A stretch of DNA of 64,000 nucleotides. It comes from Pteria penguin. Taxonomy: Eukaryota; Mollusca; Bivalvia; Pterioida; Pteriidae. The notes under the pieces were generated by a model that worked only from the letters and a program-made list of their open reading frames with translations, searched no databases and was not told the DNA's origin. The stretch is taken from assembly GCA_035048485.1 (NCBI GenBank), contig CM068583.1, forward strand, positions 30,205,341-30,269,340, in the 5' to 3' direction. The position numbers and the translations under genes are program-made. Below, in pieces: positions 23,708-35,400 of the stretch (positions are counted from its first letter, which is position 1; the number at the start of each line of letters is the position of its first letter).

Positions 23708-23960
23708 CTATTGCAACTGGTTGTAACTATGGATCCATCCTGTTTTCTTTATTTTCTATGACATTTTTGCGTATTATAACATTGATTATTATATATTATG
23801 TCGTCAACATTATTATTATGCACTGGAGGAATGGATTGAACGATGGATTCATCTTTCTTTACTTCTATAAAATTTCTTTGATATATTGCATTATTCCGAA
23901 AATAAAATCATGCACTGGAGGAACTGATTGTGGCAATGGATCCATTTTCTTTCGTTTCTA
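23708..23960. repeat. Three tandem copies of a roughly 100-bp segment at the 3' end of the receptor-like gene
   Basis: GGATCCATTTTCTTTCGTTTCTATGA at about 23938, GGATTCATCTTTCTTTACTTCTATAA at about 23844 and GGATCCATCCTGTTTTCTTT at about 23731 are diverged repeats, each preceded by (C)ACTGGAGGAAnnGATTG-like sequence. The first copy encodes the last residues and stop of the minus-strand exon. The other two lie beyond the stop in the presumed 3' UTR. Confidence 0.6.
23748..23753 (-). promoter_or_regulatory. Candidate polyadenylation signal
   Basis: AATAAA on the minus strand, about 155 bp beyond the stop codon of the receptor-like exon. The distance fits a 3' end, but the signal is common in AT-rich DNA. 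Confidence 0.35.
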
Positions 23961-24541
23961 TGATATTATCATAACTATGTTCTCGAGAATGTGCAACAAG
24001 CACCGCTGTCGGACTTACAATTGTCTCATTCTCACTCACATTATTGTTATTATTGTTATTCACATTGAGTATTTCGTATGGGTGTTCGGACCCTCTCGAG
24101 GATCTTCTACTGGGACTCAAATGGAGTATTGTTTCGTATAATCTCAGCTGAGGCTCATTGGGGCGGATGTAGTCCCCTTCTTCACCTTCAAAATTATGAT
24201 TTATGATCCCTTCTCCATGGATATGTTTCCTTGACATATAGAAATAAATCGAAATACATATTGATAAAGCCAACAAGAAGGTTTCTATTGCTATGATAAT
24301 TAATAGGTACAACTCCTTCACGTTTATGCTACAGCCATCGTCTGATAATGTGGAATTTCCATCTAGAGTAGAATTCACAGTGAAATTGCTATACACATCA
24401 GAGTGGACATGAATATCTGTTGAAAAATCCCTGTGTTCGTGCATTCTTGTTGCAAGCTGAATAAACTCTGCTAATTGCTTTACACGCCTACATTCGCATA
24501 TTATGCTTTGCCTCGTCTGCTTCCGTATGCTTATATGCAAT
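23908..24541 (-). CDS. Last exon of a receptor-like single-pass membrane protein
   Basis: The exon follows the acceptor TATTACATTTCACAG and encodes 210 residues to a TGA at 23908. About 78 residues lie outside the membrane, including CECRRVKQLAEF, three N-glycosylation sequons in YSNFTVNSTLDGNST and DDGCSINVKEL. One hydrophobic segment follows (LYLLIIIAIETFLLALSICI...), then the basic stop MSRKH. A cytoplasmic tail of about 110 residues has four tyrosine motifs: DYIRP, YETI, YEIL and YDNI. YETI and YEIL are 15 residues apart, wider than a classical ITAM. An Asn run precedes SENETIV. The upstream exons, and so the ectodomain type, are not resolved. A partial ORF starting at 24585 uses sequence inside the intron and should not be taken as the start. 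Confidence 0.6.
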
Positions 24542-26500
24542 CTGTGAAATGTAATAGGTATCTTTAAAGGTGAGATGATAAACATATAGGTAAAATATAG
24601 GTAAAGTGATGTCGTCTGTTAAGCATTTATGTGTATGAGAATTAATCTATAAATCAAATTAGATAGCATAAAAGAATCAATGGTTTTTGTTTTGTTTTTA
24701 TTTTTTACTTTTCATTGTATTGTTTGCTTGTTTTGTTGGTTTGTTAATAAAGAAGTAGGGGAAGTAGAGGCTTTCATTACTTTAGATAGTGCATTAAAAC
24801 ATATAATGATGGCATTATCGGGACAAAGTAAGCTAAAATGAAACCAAACATTTTGGGAGATAAATGACTTACTAGAGTCGAGAAACTACATTACAGTTCA
24901 TGTAAATTCTGTAGAAAATCACGCCCCCCCCCTTCCCCCTTCAATGCCTGACTTACTGACTTACCACTGCAAAACGACCACAACCAGTGATGATTGACGT
25001 AACGTCACATTTGCCATGCAACTTTTGTTAAAATAAAAATAAAAAAGAATCCATATAAAACTTAATTCGATTTTCTGTTGCTCATACAAACTGAAACTTA
25101 CAATGGAAATATATCTGACAGTTCTCAAAATTTGTATATAGTGTGCAATCATCTGAAGTAAGTGTCACTTCGCAATACCGACATGATTTAGGGGACATGG
25201 AAACAAATCGTCGACTGTTTTATAGGTAAACCAGAGGTTACAGAGTGTACACATGTGAAAGCTTACGTCACCATGTGCCACATTATGTTAATTGTGTGCT
25301 GTAGTACCAGCTAAGAAAACGATAATTTCTTTCTTCATTGAGCAACTCCTAAATCAAAAATAAAGTCATCGTTTTTATTTTGATGATGTATGGTTTCATT
25401 GCAATGTTTTCATCTTCATATATAGGTATGAAGTAGGGCTGGATATAATTAGCGGTAAACCACATGCAATAACTTTCATCCTCCGACACTTTAACATTGT
25501 AGACATCAACAGAGAAGTGCACATAAATGTTTTAAAAGTAAGAGCGAGAATTACTGGCTCTACGTCTCGTTGGCACTCATAACAAGGCACCACCATGGAT
25601 ATTCAAGGAACACTGAAAAACCAGGTGAGATCAGATACCTGGGAGGAGTTATCTTCTTCTATTAGTTAGACACATCGGCGAAACAAACATATTTCATAGT
25701 GCAGTTGCTTGAGGTTTTCATCTATTCAACAATTTTTTTAGTTAGATTGCGACATGCTGGCAGGAGGTAACCAAATTCTTAAGCATAGTGGTGCAATCCG
25801 GGAATCGAACTTGATCGCCGGTACCGTAAATCAAGAACTTTGCCAATATGCAGAATAGATACTATAAAAAGATAAACAAACGAACAAAAATTGTTATATT
25901 ACTATAAGTCACAATGTTAAATGCAATAAAAACTATTTTGTCGTATTTGTATTGGTAGCCTGGTTGGGGGTTTGGGGAAGATCCGTTAGTATACCTGCAC
26001 ATAATCGGTAATGTTCTCCTGGTAACCCAGCCTCCTTCTGACTAGCTACTGATCCGCAATATACCAAGATGAAATAATGGAGGTGTGGCGTAGAACAAAG
26101 AAGAGAACAGTTACAGAATTCTTGTGTTTATAAAGTGATAGAATTTCCTTACGATATAGCTGGGAATTTTGTTTTACATATCACCAGGGCGTTTCCATTG
26201 AAATTGCCGTTTATTTGGTTTGACGTAAATCATACCTTGTAGTTCCTCACTAATTTGAATGACAGATTATAAATTATATCATTTGATATCAGTTTCTAGC
26301 TCTTTATCAATAATATATGTATACACTTAAGGCCAAATAAAACCCCATAAATACTTTGATATGGTATGTTTAAAAATATGAATACAGATAGAACCAATTT
26401 CAGATATAGATATTGTACATACACGTATATGCATACCCCTTTTCCCCGTCTCACAACAATGCATGTGGATATGCTCGATTAGAAACTTACAAATATACTT
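24542..26500. other. Intron or upstream region of the receptor-like gene
   Basis: Upstream exons should lie here or beyond. Two weak minus-strand candidates were seen. A 51-bp exon at about 25104-25154 lies between CTTACTTCAG and GTAAGT and would read DCTLYTNFENCQIYFH. A Cys- and Trp-containing stretch at about 25390-25610 is open only if one frame change is allowed. Neither has the phase needed to join the last exon directly. A B-box-like GTTCGATTCC lies near 25805 on the minus strand. Confidence 0.3.
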
Positions 26501-26506
26501 GTATAT

Positions 26507-27114
<608 letters not shown>

Positions 27115-29885
27115 ATCATACGTTGTTCCATGACTTTCATATAGCTTGAATCTTACATCGGGACCATCACATGGTAATGAAATGCATGTTTATATTTCTG
27201 ACTGTACCTGTTAAACAGGTATGGTAATGCATTATATACACTATTTTTATTACTTTTTTAAAACAATATTACATGTTGTATCATTTTATTCTATATTCTG
27301 TGTCCTATACAGTTATTTGTGTGCATTATGGTCATAAAGTGTACTTACAATTGCCGAGAATCAACACTTCATAAAATCCATACTCCTGACAGAAAACAGA
27401 AGCAATTCACGACAGCTTCACACCTGAATAAGTTCCTTGTTGAAAATGAGAAGTCATAATTAAATTATTTAAATATATGCCGTTCACCTAAATTCACCTG
27501 CGAATCCAGTGGCTTACTAAGAATATATATATACATATATATATATATTCTTTGACATAAAAGAATACATTTATATGAATATAAATAAGGATATAAGTAA
27601 GTACATATACCATGTAATCTACTAATCGTTCTTGTGCATCACTAACTATATTATGTATTAATTACATGGTTGATGAAGACCATGCGAAATTTAAGGGAGT
27701 GAAACTCCAGAGTTGGTGAATGGTACACCTATGATCTTGTCACAATGTTTACGATGGTGATTGATGGACAAGACAAATCGATGTTTCAATATTCACACTA
27801 ATGGCGATGGGTTTTATAATGATGCATCCTGATTTAGATCAACATATGAGTGGAAGAAGACCGCACACTACAGAAATAATTCTTTGGTGATGTATAAAAA
27901 GTAAAAAGAAGCACTATAGTTACAATCTATGAATGTTACTTATAACATGCATACAGCTCCAGAGTATTCTATAATCTATTTCATAGGTACATAGTACTTA
28001 GAGTCTAGTTTGACATTATACAAATGTATCTTTAATATGATTATTCATACATGTGTGAAATGTAGATTACTATTCCTCTTACTGCCCTGTATTTGATAGT
28101 CTAATAAAACATGCCAGTTACTTCACCAGCTACATAATAATGTCCAAAGTCTTGTAACGAAGTAGTCATTTGATTTTCATTGTGGTACAGGGATGGAATC
28201 TTTGAAGAAACTCTTACTCACATTTTATGCAGAGCAAAAAAAAAAAAGAAAACATTTGGCTCAGTTGTATAAGGAAAGTTACTTCGACCATACAGAAACT
28301 CGAAGAAAAGGCACCTAAAGAAACCTGGCAAAATATTCGATAACAAAGCAGTTGTGGTTGCACTACTTAATACGGTTAAAACCAATCAACCAACCAACCA
28401 ACCAAACAAAAACTCACAAAAAATGAAAAAAAAAAAAACGTTCCCAATCAAACAGGCAATTTTTTTTCCAGGACCACAAATTTCCACTATCCACTTTGCT
28501 TTTCAGTTTACTGATCCATGATCCAACAAATTAAGAATTCTTTTTGATTTAGTTTCGTTGTAAAGATTTCAGTAAATTTAACATCCTGTATTTGATTTTA
28601 AGATTTGTTTTGTTCTGTTTTTCATTTTCGATTTCTTTTCGGATGGGGTGTAATTGATATTTTTTCTTTTTTTTTAGGGGGGGGGAGTCTTTTAGAGTAG
28701 GTGGTTTAGTATATTTTTAGGTGAATATTAATTATGATTCAGCACGTTATGATAGATCTTCTGTGCAGATGAACATTCCGATGGGATTTTCCTGGAGGTT
28801 AACGTATAAAAGATCAGTGATAACCAGAAATCAAAAAACAAAAAGAAAAACAAAACACCAAAAAAAAAAATCTATAAAATACATGTTTTTACCGGATATG
28901 ATCTGCAGAACATCAAAACCTCACATGGAAGCAACAACTTAACCTCTCAATGTGTGAAAAATTGTCATTCATACCGCTTAATACAAGCTTGCCAAAGTGG
29001 TTCTGTATCGTTCCCTGACGATCTTGTCCATCATTTTTTACGATAGACGATAGATAATGAGCAAAAATATGCCTTTCAATTTTATTTAAACTGGGGTGAA
29101 TTTAAGGAGTTAACATCCCTTGACAAAGATTGTATAAGACATTAATTCAAAATTTGAACTGGTCAACTTTGATTTTGTAGTGGATAAGAATGAATTATTT
29201 AAACTTTTGAACAACATATTTTGGTTACTCTGGATGCCTTAGTTATGGCATCAAAACTTGTTTATTTCATAAAATCCAATGTATATTATTTTGACCTATA
29301 ATTCTTTAAGAGTATTATGATAAGATTTTTTTTGTTTTGTTTTTGTTTGTTTGCTTGTTTTTGTTTTTTGGCTGGACACCCGACCACATGCTGCGACAAT
29401 AAATCTTGTGAGCTTCTCTCAGACTAAATTAAAACATTCATATGTATATTGCACGAAGAAAGAGGAACTTACAAAAAAATAATAATAATTTTAGAAATAT
29501 ATGCTTTTTAGTAAGAATCTATTTTAATACATTCCGTGGTTACAAGTTATTCATTAGGGCCCCACTTTAATATAAACAATAAGAATCACATTTTCCGTTC
29601 TTCAGTCTATCTTTCTGTCCGTGAGGAGAAGTAAACCTATTGATTTTGAACTCACAATGTGAAAGTTGGGCAAATTATGTCCAGAATAAACATAAATGTG
29701 ACGAAGTACATGTAACTGAAATGTGTCGACCTATAGCACTGAAAAGATAATACTGCAATACAAATTGCTCAAAGGGCAATATCTATACATTTTTAGCTCA
29801 CCAAACTTCGATAAAATATCAAAACGTGGGTTCTGACCTAACAAACCAGAAATGTTTCAGATGTTTTTATTCCTGTAAGCTTTAC
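27115..29885. other. Intergenic spacer
   Basis: About 2.8 kb of AT-rich DNA with short A, T, G and AT runs (for example AT at 27523-27548). No exon with credible splice sites was found on either strand. Confidence 0.45.
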
Positions 29886-30220
29886 CACTAAATCATTGTA
29901 ATTATATAGCTAATCCGTTTAAATGATATCATCAAATCATTATAGTGATATCTCCAAATCGTTTTAGTTATATCATCAAATCATTATAGTGATATCTCCA
30001 AATCGTTTCAGTGATATCATCAAATCATTTAAGTGATATCTCCAAATCGTTTTAGTTATATCATCAAATCACTAAAGTGATATCTCCAAATCGTTTCAAT
30101 TATATCATCAAATAATTATAGTGATATCACAAATCGTTTCAGTGATATCATCAAATCATTGTAGTGATATCTCCAAATCGTTTCAGTGATATCATCAAAT
30201 CGTTAACGTGATATCGCCAT
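29886..30220. repeat. 22/44-bp tandem array
   Basis: Alternating half-units GATATCATCAAATCATTATAGT and GATATCTCCAAATCGTTT(C/T)AGT, giving a 44-bp higher-order period, about 14 half-units in total. The array abuts the left end of the foldback element. Confidence 0.8.
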
Positions 30221-30221
30221 A

Positions 30222-30903
30222 TTTATTACATATTTTGAAAGTTTTATCAATAGATTATATAGAAAGTTTCCGGGCTGATATAGAGCCATAAATCCCCACA
30301 AACTTCATATCAGCCCGGGGATTAGTTCCAGCTATGTGACGTCATACTTATTTTTGACGTCATACCGTACGCAAACAAACATAGCGGACAGTACTATTAA
30401 CGAAAATACTTCAGTTTATAGAATTTAAAATATTTAATGTAGATACTACGGTTAAATATGTAAGAAAAAGGTTATTGACTGAATACGACCGCCCTCGGTC
30501 TTTGAGCTTTACCACTCAAAGACCTCGTGCGGTCATATTTCGTCGTATTCAGTCAATAATTATAGGTTATTGACTGAATACGACGAAATCTGACCGCCTT
30601 CGGTCTTTGAGCTTTACCACTCAAAGACCGAAGGCGGTCATATTTCGTCGTATTCAGTCAATAACCTTTTTATTACATATTTAACCGTCCATCTACATTT
30701 AATTCTATAAATCGAAGTATTTTCGTTAATAGTACTGTCCGCCATTTGTTTGCGTACGGTATGACGTCAAAAATAAGTATGACGTCACATAGCTGGAAAT
30801 AATCCCCGGGCTGATATGAAGTTTGCGGGCATTTATGGCTCTATATCAGCCCGGAAACTTTCTATATAAACTATTGGTATAATTTTCAAAATATGTAATA
30901 ACC
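30222..30903. mobile_element. Foldback element with roughly 240-bp arms and a duplicated central hairpin
   Basis: The arms 30222-30469 and 30666-30903 are inverted copies (TTATTACATATTTTGAAA, TATATAGAAAGTTTCCGGGC, TACTATTAACGAAAATACTT). Between them lie two successive hairpins, 30470-30559 and 30564-30665. Each runs from GGTTATTGACTGAATACGAC through GGTCTTTGAG...CTCAAAGACC to GTCGTATTCAGTCAATAA. Each arm has two perfect TGACGTCA palindromes. No open frame is present; it is MITE-like in structure. Confidence 0.85.
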
Positions 30904-31010
30904 TATAATTAAAGGTCACATGAATGATCTGTTGCTATCACTATAACGATTTTGTAATTTCTTCATAATAACGATTTTGTGATATCACTGTCACGTTTTG
31001 GATTATAGAC

Positions 31011-31123
31011 TCTTTGGTTGGCAAAATGATAACTGTTCTCACAACATGACGTCACAGACAATCAATTTTTTATTATGACGTTAAAATTTTTTGTGGGAAA
31101 CGTTATCATCTGCCAACCAAAAT
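31011..31123. mobile_element. Small inverted-repeat element
   Basis: TTTGGTTGGCAAAATGATAAC on the left pairs with GTTATCATCTGCCAACCAAA on the right. The pairing continues imperfectly inwards (TCTCACAAC with TTGTGGGAAA) for about 33 bp per arm. TGACGTCA lies within the left arm. Confidence 0.55.
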
Positions 31124-31486
31124 GTTAGTCCCGCAGTAACGTCGAAAGGGGTCTATATCGCTATGGTAATTCGGTGATATCACTTATTGGAATAAAAAGT
31201 AAAACGGCACCCCACGGATCATGTGTAGAAGTTTTAGCCCAAAAGATCAAATATCAAAGACAAAATTTATCAGCTTTTAATACTTCGCCAATATTTACGT
31301 AACTTCCGCCAAATAACACGAAAGTTTCGCAATTAAACATGTAAGTTTCGCTATATTACGGGAAAATTTCGAGATACAACGCACATGTTTTGTGATATAA
31401 CGCGATAGTTTCGCAAAACATGGCGAAATGTTTTCCTCTTTCCAAAATGAGCCTTATAGGCTTTCGTAGCTTATAAAGTTTGGTTT

Positions 31487-31690
31487 AAAGATTGATTGAT
31501 TATTGTTTAACGTCAATCCACGAATATTTTACGTATATGGTGACGGCATCTGCCTGATGCATTGCATACGAATTTAGACCTTTGCAACGGACCCTCCCGA
31601 AACAGTGAGGGATCTTTTACGTGCCACGCCTACCGTAACACGGAACCTCGGTTTTTACTGTCTCATCCGAAAAACAGAACACCGGTGTTG
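31487..31690 (-). mobile_element. SINE copy lacking its tRNA head
   Basis: Same body as 4481-4761 (GGTGACGGCATCTGCCTGAT, TTTGCAACGGACC, CAGTGAGGGATCTTTTACGT, CTCATCCGAAAAACAGAACA) with a (GATT)n tail. The tRNA-like end is missing, consistent with 5' truncation. Confidence 0.85.
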
Positions 31691-31743
31691 GTTTAAAGAA
31701 GAATGTACATGTAACATTATATGACATGTATGAATAAGCCACC

Positions 31744-31756
<13 letters not shown>

Positions 31757-31778
<22 letters not shown>
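31757..31778. repeat. (AT)n microsatellite
   Basis: A short AT run preceded by CATACATACATA. Confidence 0.8.
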
Positions 31779-32458
31779 ATTTCATAATGCTATCACAGTC
31801 TGGAGTCATCGAAGCTTACCGTGACCTTTGTGACAAGTGATGTCACGTCACTATAGGCAATCATTGTCGATAGTACACATTGTTTAAAATCAAATTAGTA
31901 GATTTAAACCCCCTTCGGGTGTAATATATTTAAACCAATGCCAATAACAATGCTCCTTACCTTAAATACTTTAAACGCAATATCAGTAATGAAAAGGAAT
32001 CGTGTTATACAAAGAGAGATTAACAAAGAGTGGAATGAGAAATGTAAACTTTTTTTAATCTACGAGTCCTGAGAAATACGGATCTTCAAACATCAAGTAA
32101 GTATTCCGACTTACATATATTATAATATCTATTGAATAATTAAAATAACGTAGATGAATTTACTGCTTCTGAAATCTGCGTTTCATGTATAGTCAGATTA
32201 GGAGAGTACATATCTTGAAACTTATCGAATAAATACGTATAACCTCTGTCCGTTTTCGTTCGTAAGTCACTTCGATTATGACTGTAGAAATGAAGCCATC
32301 AGTGCAGGCTATATTAAACATAGCAATGAATACCTTTCTATCGTTATTAAAGGTAAACGATTTAAGAAACAGATAGACTGTCTCATGTATCGATAAAATA
32401 TCTTAGATAATATCATTTTGATTAAACAGAGTACAGGATCTAGAATTTATTCGCTAAA

Positions 32459-35400
32459 ATGGGTTGTGGTCCCAGTGCAGATCAGCCTTCTACCAAATCA
32501 GAGAACAAACCTACTGTAGCAAGAGCTAATATCACGAATGCTGAACCCGAAAGTAATACCAATCAAGACCCAACACGGCAGCGTGAAGAGGAGGAACGCA
32601 TAAGACAGGAAGAAGAAAGAAAAAGACTAGAAGAGGCCAAACAGAAAGAAGACGAAGCGAAGAAAAAACAAGAAGAAGAAGAGAAACGAAAACAAGAAGA
32701 AGAAGAAGCGAAGAGAATACAAGAAGAAAAGAGACGACAGGAAGAAGAGAGAAAGAAGCAAGAAGAAATCGAACAACAAACAGAAGAAGCTGAAAAGAAA
32801 GAAAAAGAAGTGGACGTCGCACCTGGTGGTAGTTTAGATATAGAGTATATAGAGGCCGCTATTGTAGAACATAACCGTGTTCGAGAATTACATGGTGCTG
32901 CTCCTCTCACACATTCTATAGAGTTATCCAATTACGCCCAGAAATGGGCTGAACATCTCTCAAGTACTGGTCAATTCGCACACAGTGATTGTACAATGGA
33001 CGGTGGCAAAAGAGTTGGTGAGAATTTGGCAATGGGTTTCCAGTCAACGGGAGCTCAGCTACCAGGTTAGTACAATAGAGTGCATGTATATGTAATGCAT
33101 TATAATAATATCTGAAAGTTCATCCGATACAAGTATATGATACAGTTATATTTTTGCATTAGACATTTACTTTGGTTTTAAATTAGTTTCAGTATAAAGA
33201 GTGCTATAGAATATGGAATTAGATATGAATATACAAGAGGTATTTTTATTTGACGTTAATAATTATGTAAATAACATTATATGATGTTATTATATTTAGC
33301 ATAAAAGAAAATAAATTAATGATGAAATTAATTATAGAATGAGGAAAAACTCAGTAAAATGGGTGTATACTTTAACATTTACATACGACTGTATACGAAT
33401 TACAGAATCAGGCTTCTTTTCTGGGGTCAGATTATGATGGTTGTCTCCGCTCTACAAAACGAAGTACATAAAACCAAAGCAAAGCAAAGAAACAAAATAA
33501 AACACCCCCTACCCCTAATATAAAACAACCCCCTTCCAAAAGCGCAAGCCAATTAAAACTCCTCTATTTCTATGTATTATGAGATCTGATTGGAAAATAT
33601 CATACAAAACCTTATGAAAATCTATAAATGGACATTACATTGGTAATGCTGTAAAATGTTAAAAATATAACATCCATTAACCCAATATAGACTGTCATGA
33701 TATGACAAAACTCTGTTGACATTTGTTAAAGACTTTCTTTAGAATTAAATGTAGATTTCCTAAAGTGAAATGTGACTTTTTTCATAAAGGAAAAGATTTT
33801 GATTTATTGATTTACAAAACTGATACAGAAGATTGTGCATACCTTTCTGGAAGTTCAGAAATGTAACATTGGACCTCGACGGAAGAAGAATAACTTGTCT
33901 CGCATGCGAGACTGAAGAATTCCACCGGAAGTAGGGTTCTAGATCAATCGATCTGGAACATCGAGCAAGCACAGGGCGACCGCTTACTTGTGACGTCACA
34001 CTATTTTAATTGTGACGTCACGCTGCTCCATCATCTTTTTTACGTTTATGTTTAGAACAAGATTATGCGAATCAAGAATCACCTCTCGTCCCAAATCGAA
34101 AGGCATCAGTCTCGGGCGACATACTTCGACATCCCTCGGTTGGGATTTTGTCGAAGTATGTCACCCTCGACTGATATATTTCGATCTGGGATCTCGGGGG
34201 ACATACTTCGACAAAATCCCAACCGAGGCGAAAGGAGGCGAACAATTTGGTCAAAGTATGTCACTCTTGTCATTATTAATTTTCCATTAAAACGTCAATC
34301 TCGCAGTTAAAGTGAAAGGTTAAACCACTGATACGAAAACTCATGGATATATACATGGAATATAAAACACAAATGTAACATGTGGTTATATGATTTTTTA
34401 TTTCGACATTCTCTATTTACTTTTCAGCTGCCAACGCCGTAATGATGTGGTATGACGAGATCAAAGACTATGAGCAATATTTCGGAAAAGAACCTGAAAT
34501 GAAAGATTTTATGAGTAAGTTTACAAAGGTACTCTTTCACGATGCATGACAGATATTTTGACCAACTCAATATTTTATTTCTTACTCATTTCAAGGGTTT
34601 ATATCACTTATTCTTCTGGACTCCATGCAGCAAAGTTTCTTCACTGGTATTTCACGTTTATCCAATTCATAATGCTAATAACAGAAGCGAGGACCCCACC
34701 CCTCAAAACTAGAATAAAGAACGCTACTTTAAATTACTAGTAGCTAGAATCCTACCCCACAGTGCCAGTGACAAGAACCCCACCCCTCATTACTAGAAAA
34801 AAGAACGCAACTCTACATTATTAGTAGCTAGAATCCAACCCCACAGTACCAGTGACAAGAAACATCCCCCCTCATTACTAGAATAAAGAAATCAACTCTA
34901 CATTTTTAGTAACAAGATTCCTACCCCACAGTACTAGTGACAAGAACCCCAAACCTCTTTACTAGAATAAAGAACGCCACTATACATTACTAGTAGCTAG
35001 AATCCCACTCCACAATACTAGTGACAAGAACTCCACTCCTCATTACTAGAATAAAGAACGCAGCTCTACATTACTAGTAGCTAGAATCCTATCCCATAAC
35101 ACTAGTGACAAGAACCCCACTCCTCATAACTAAAATAAAGAACGTCAGTCTACATTACTAGAAGCTAGTCCCACCCCACAAAGCTAGTGACATGAACCCC
35201 ACCCTCATTACCAGAAGCAATATTCCCACTCCCTGCTTACAAGTACCAAGAATCCCAATCCTTACTACTAGCTGCAAGAATCCCATGTCCTCATTACTAG
35301 TAGCAAGAACACGTTCGCCTGCCTACTAGTAAAGATAATCTCATGCCTCATTACTAATAGTAAGAACACCCCCCACCCCCCACCACCACCAAGGTTTACC

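Larger units (their letters stand above)
33066..34427 (+). other. Intron 1 of the CAP gene
   Basis: Contains two TGACGTCA palindromes 22 bp apart (33991-33998 and 34013-34020) and a cluster of nested inverted repeats at 34091-34265. No further exon was recognised. Confidence 0.8.

Noticed and set aside
25770..25840. tRNA-like B box GTTCGATTCC on the minus strand
   Set aside because: The stems of a tRNA do not pair and the A-box region is poor; at best an old SINE or tRNA fragment.
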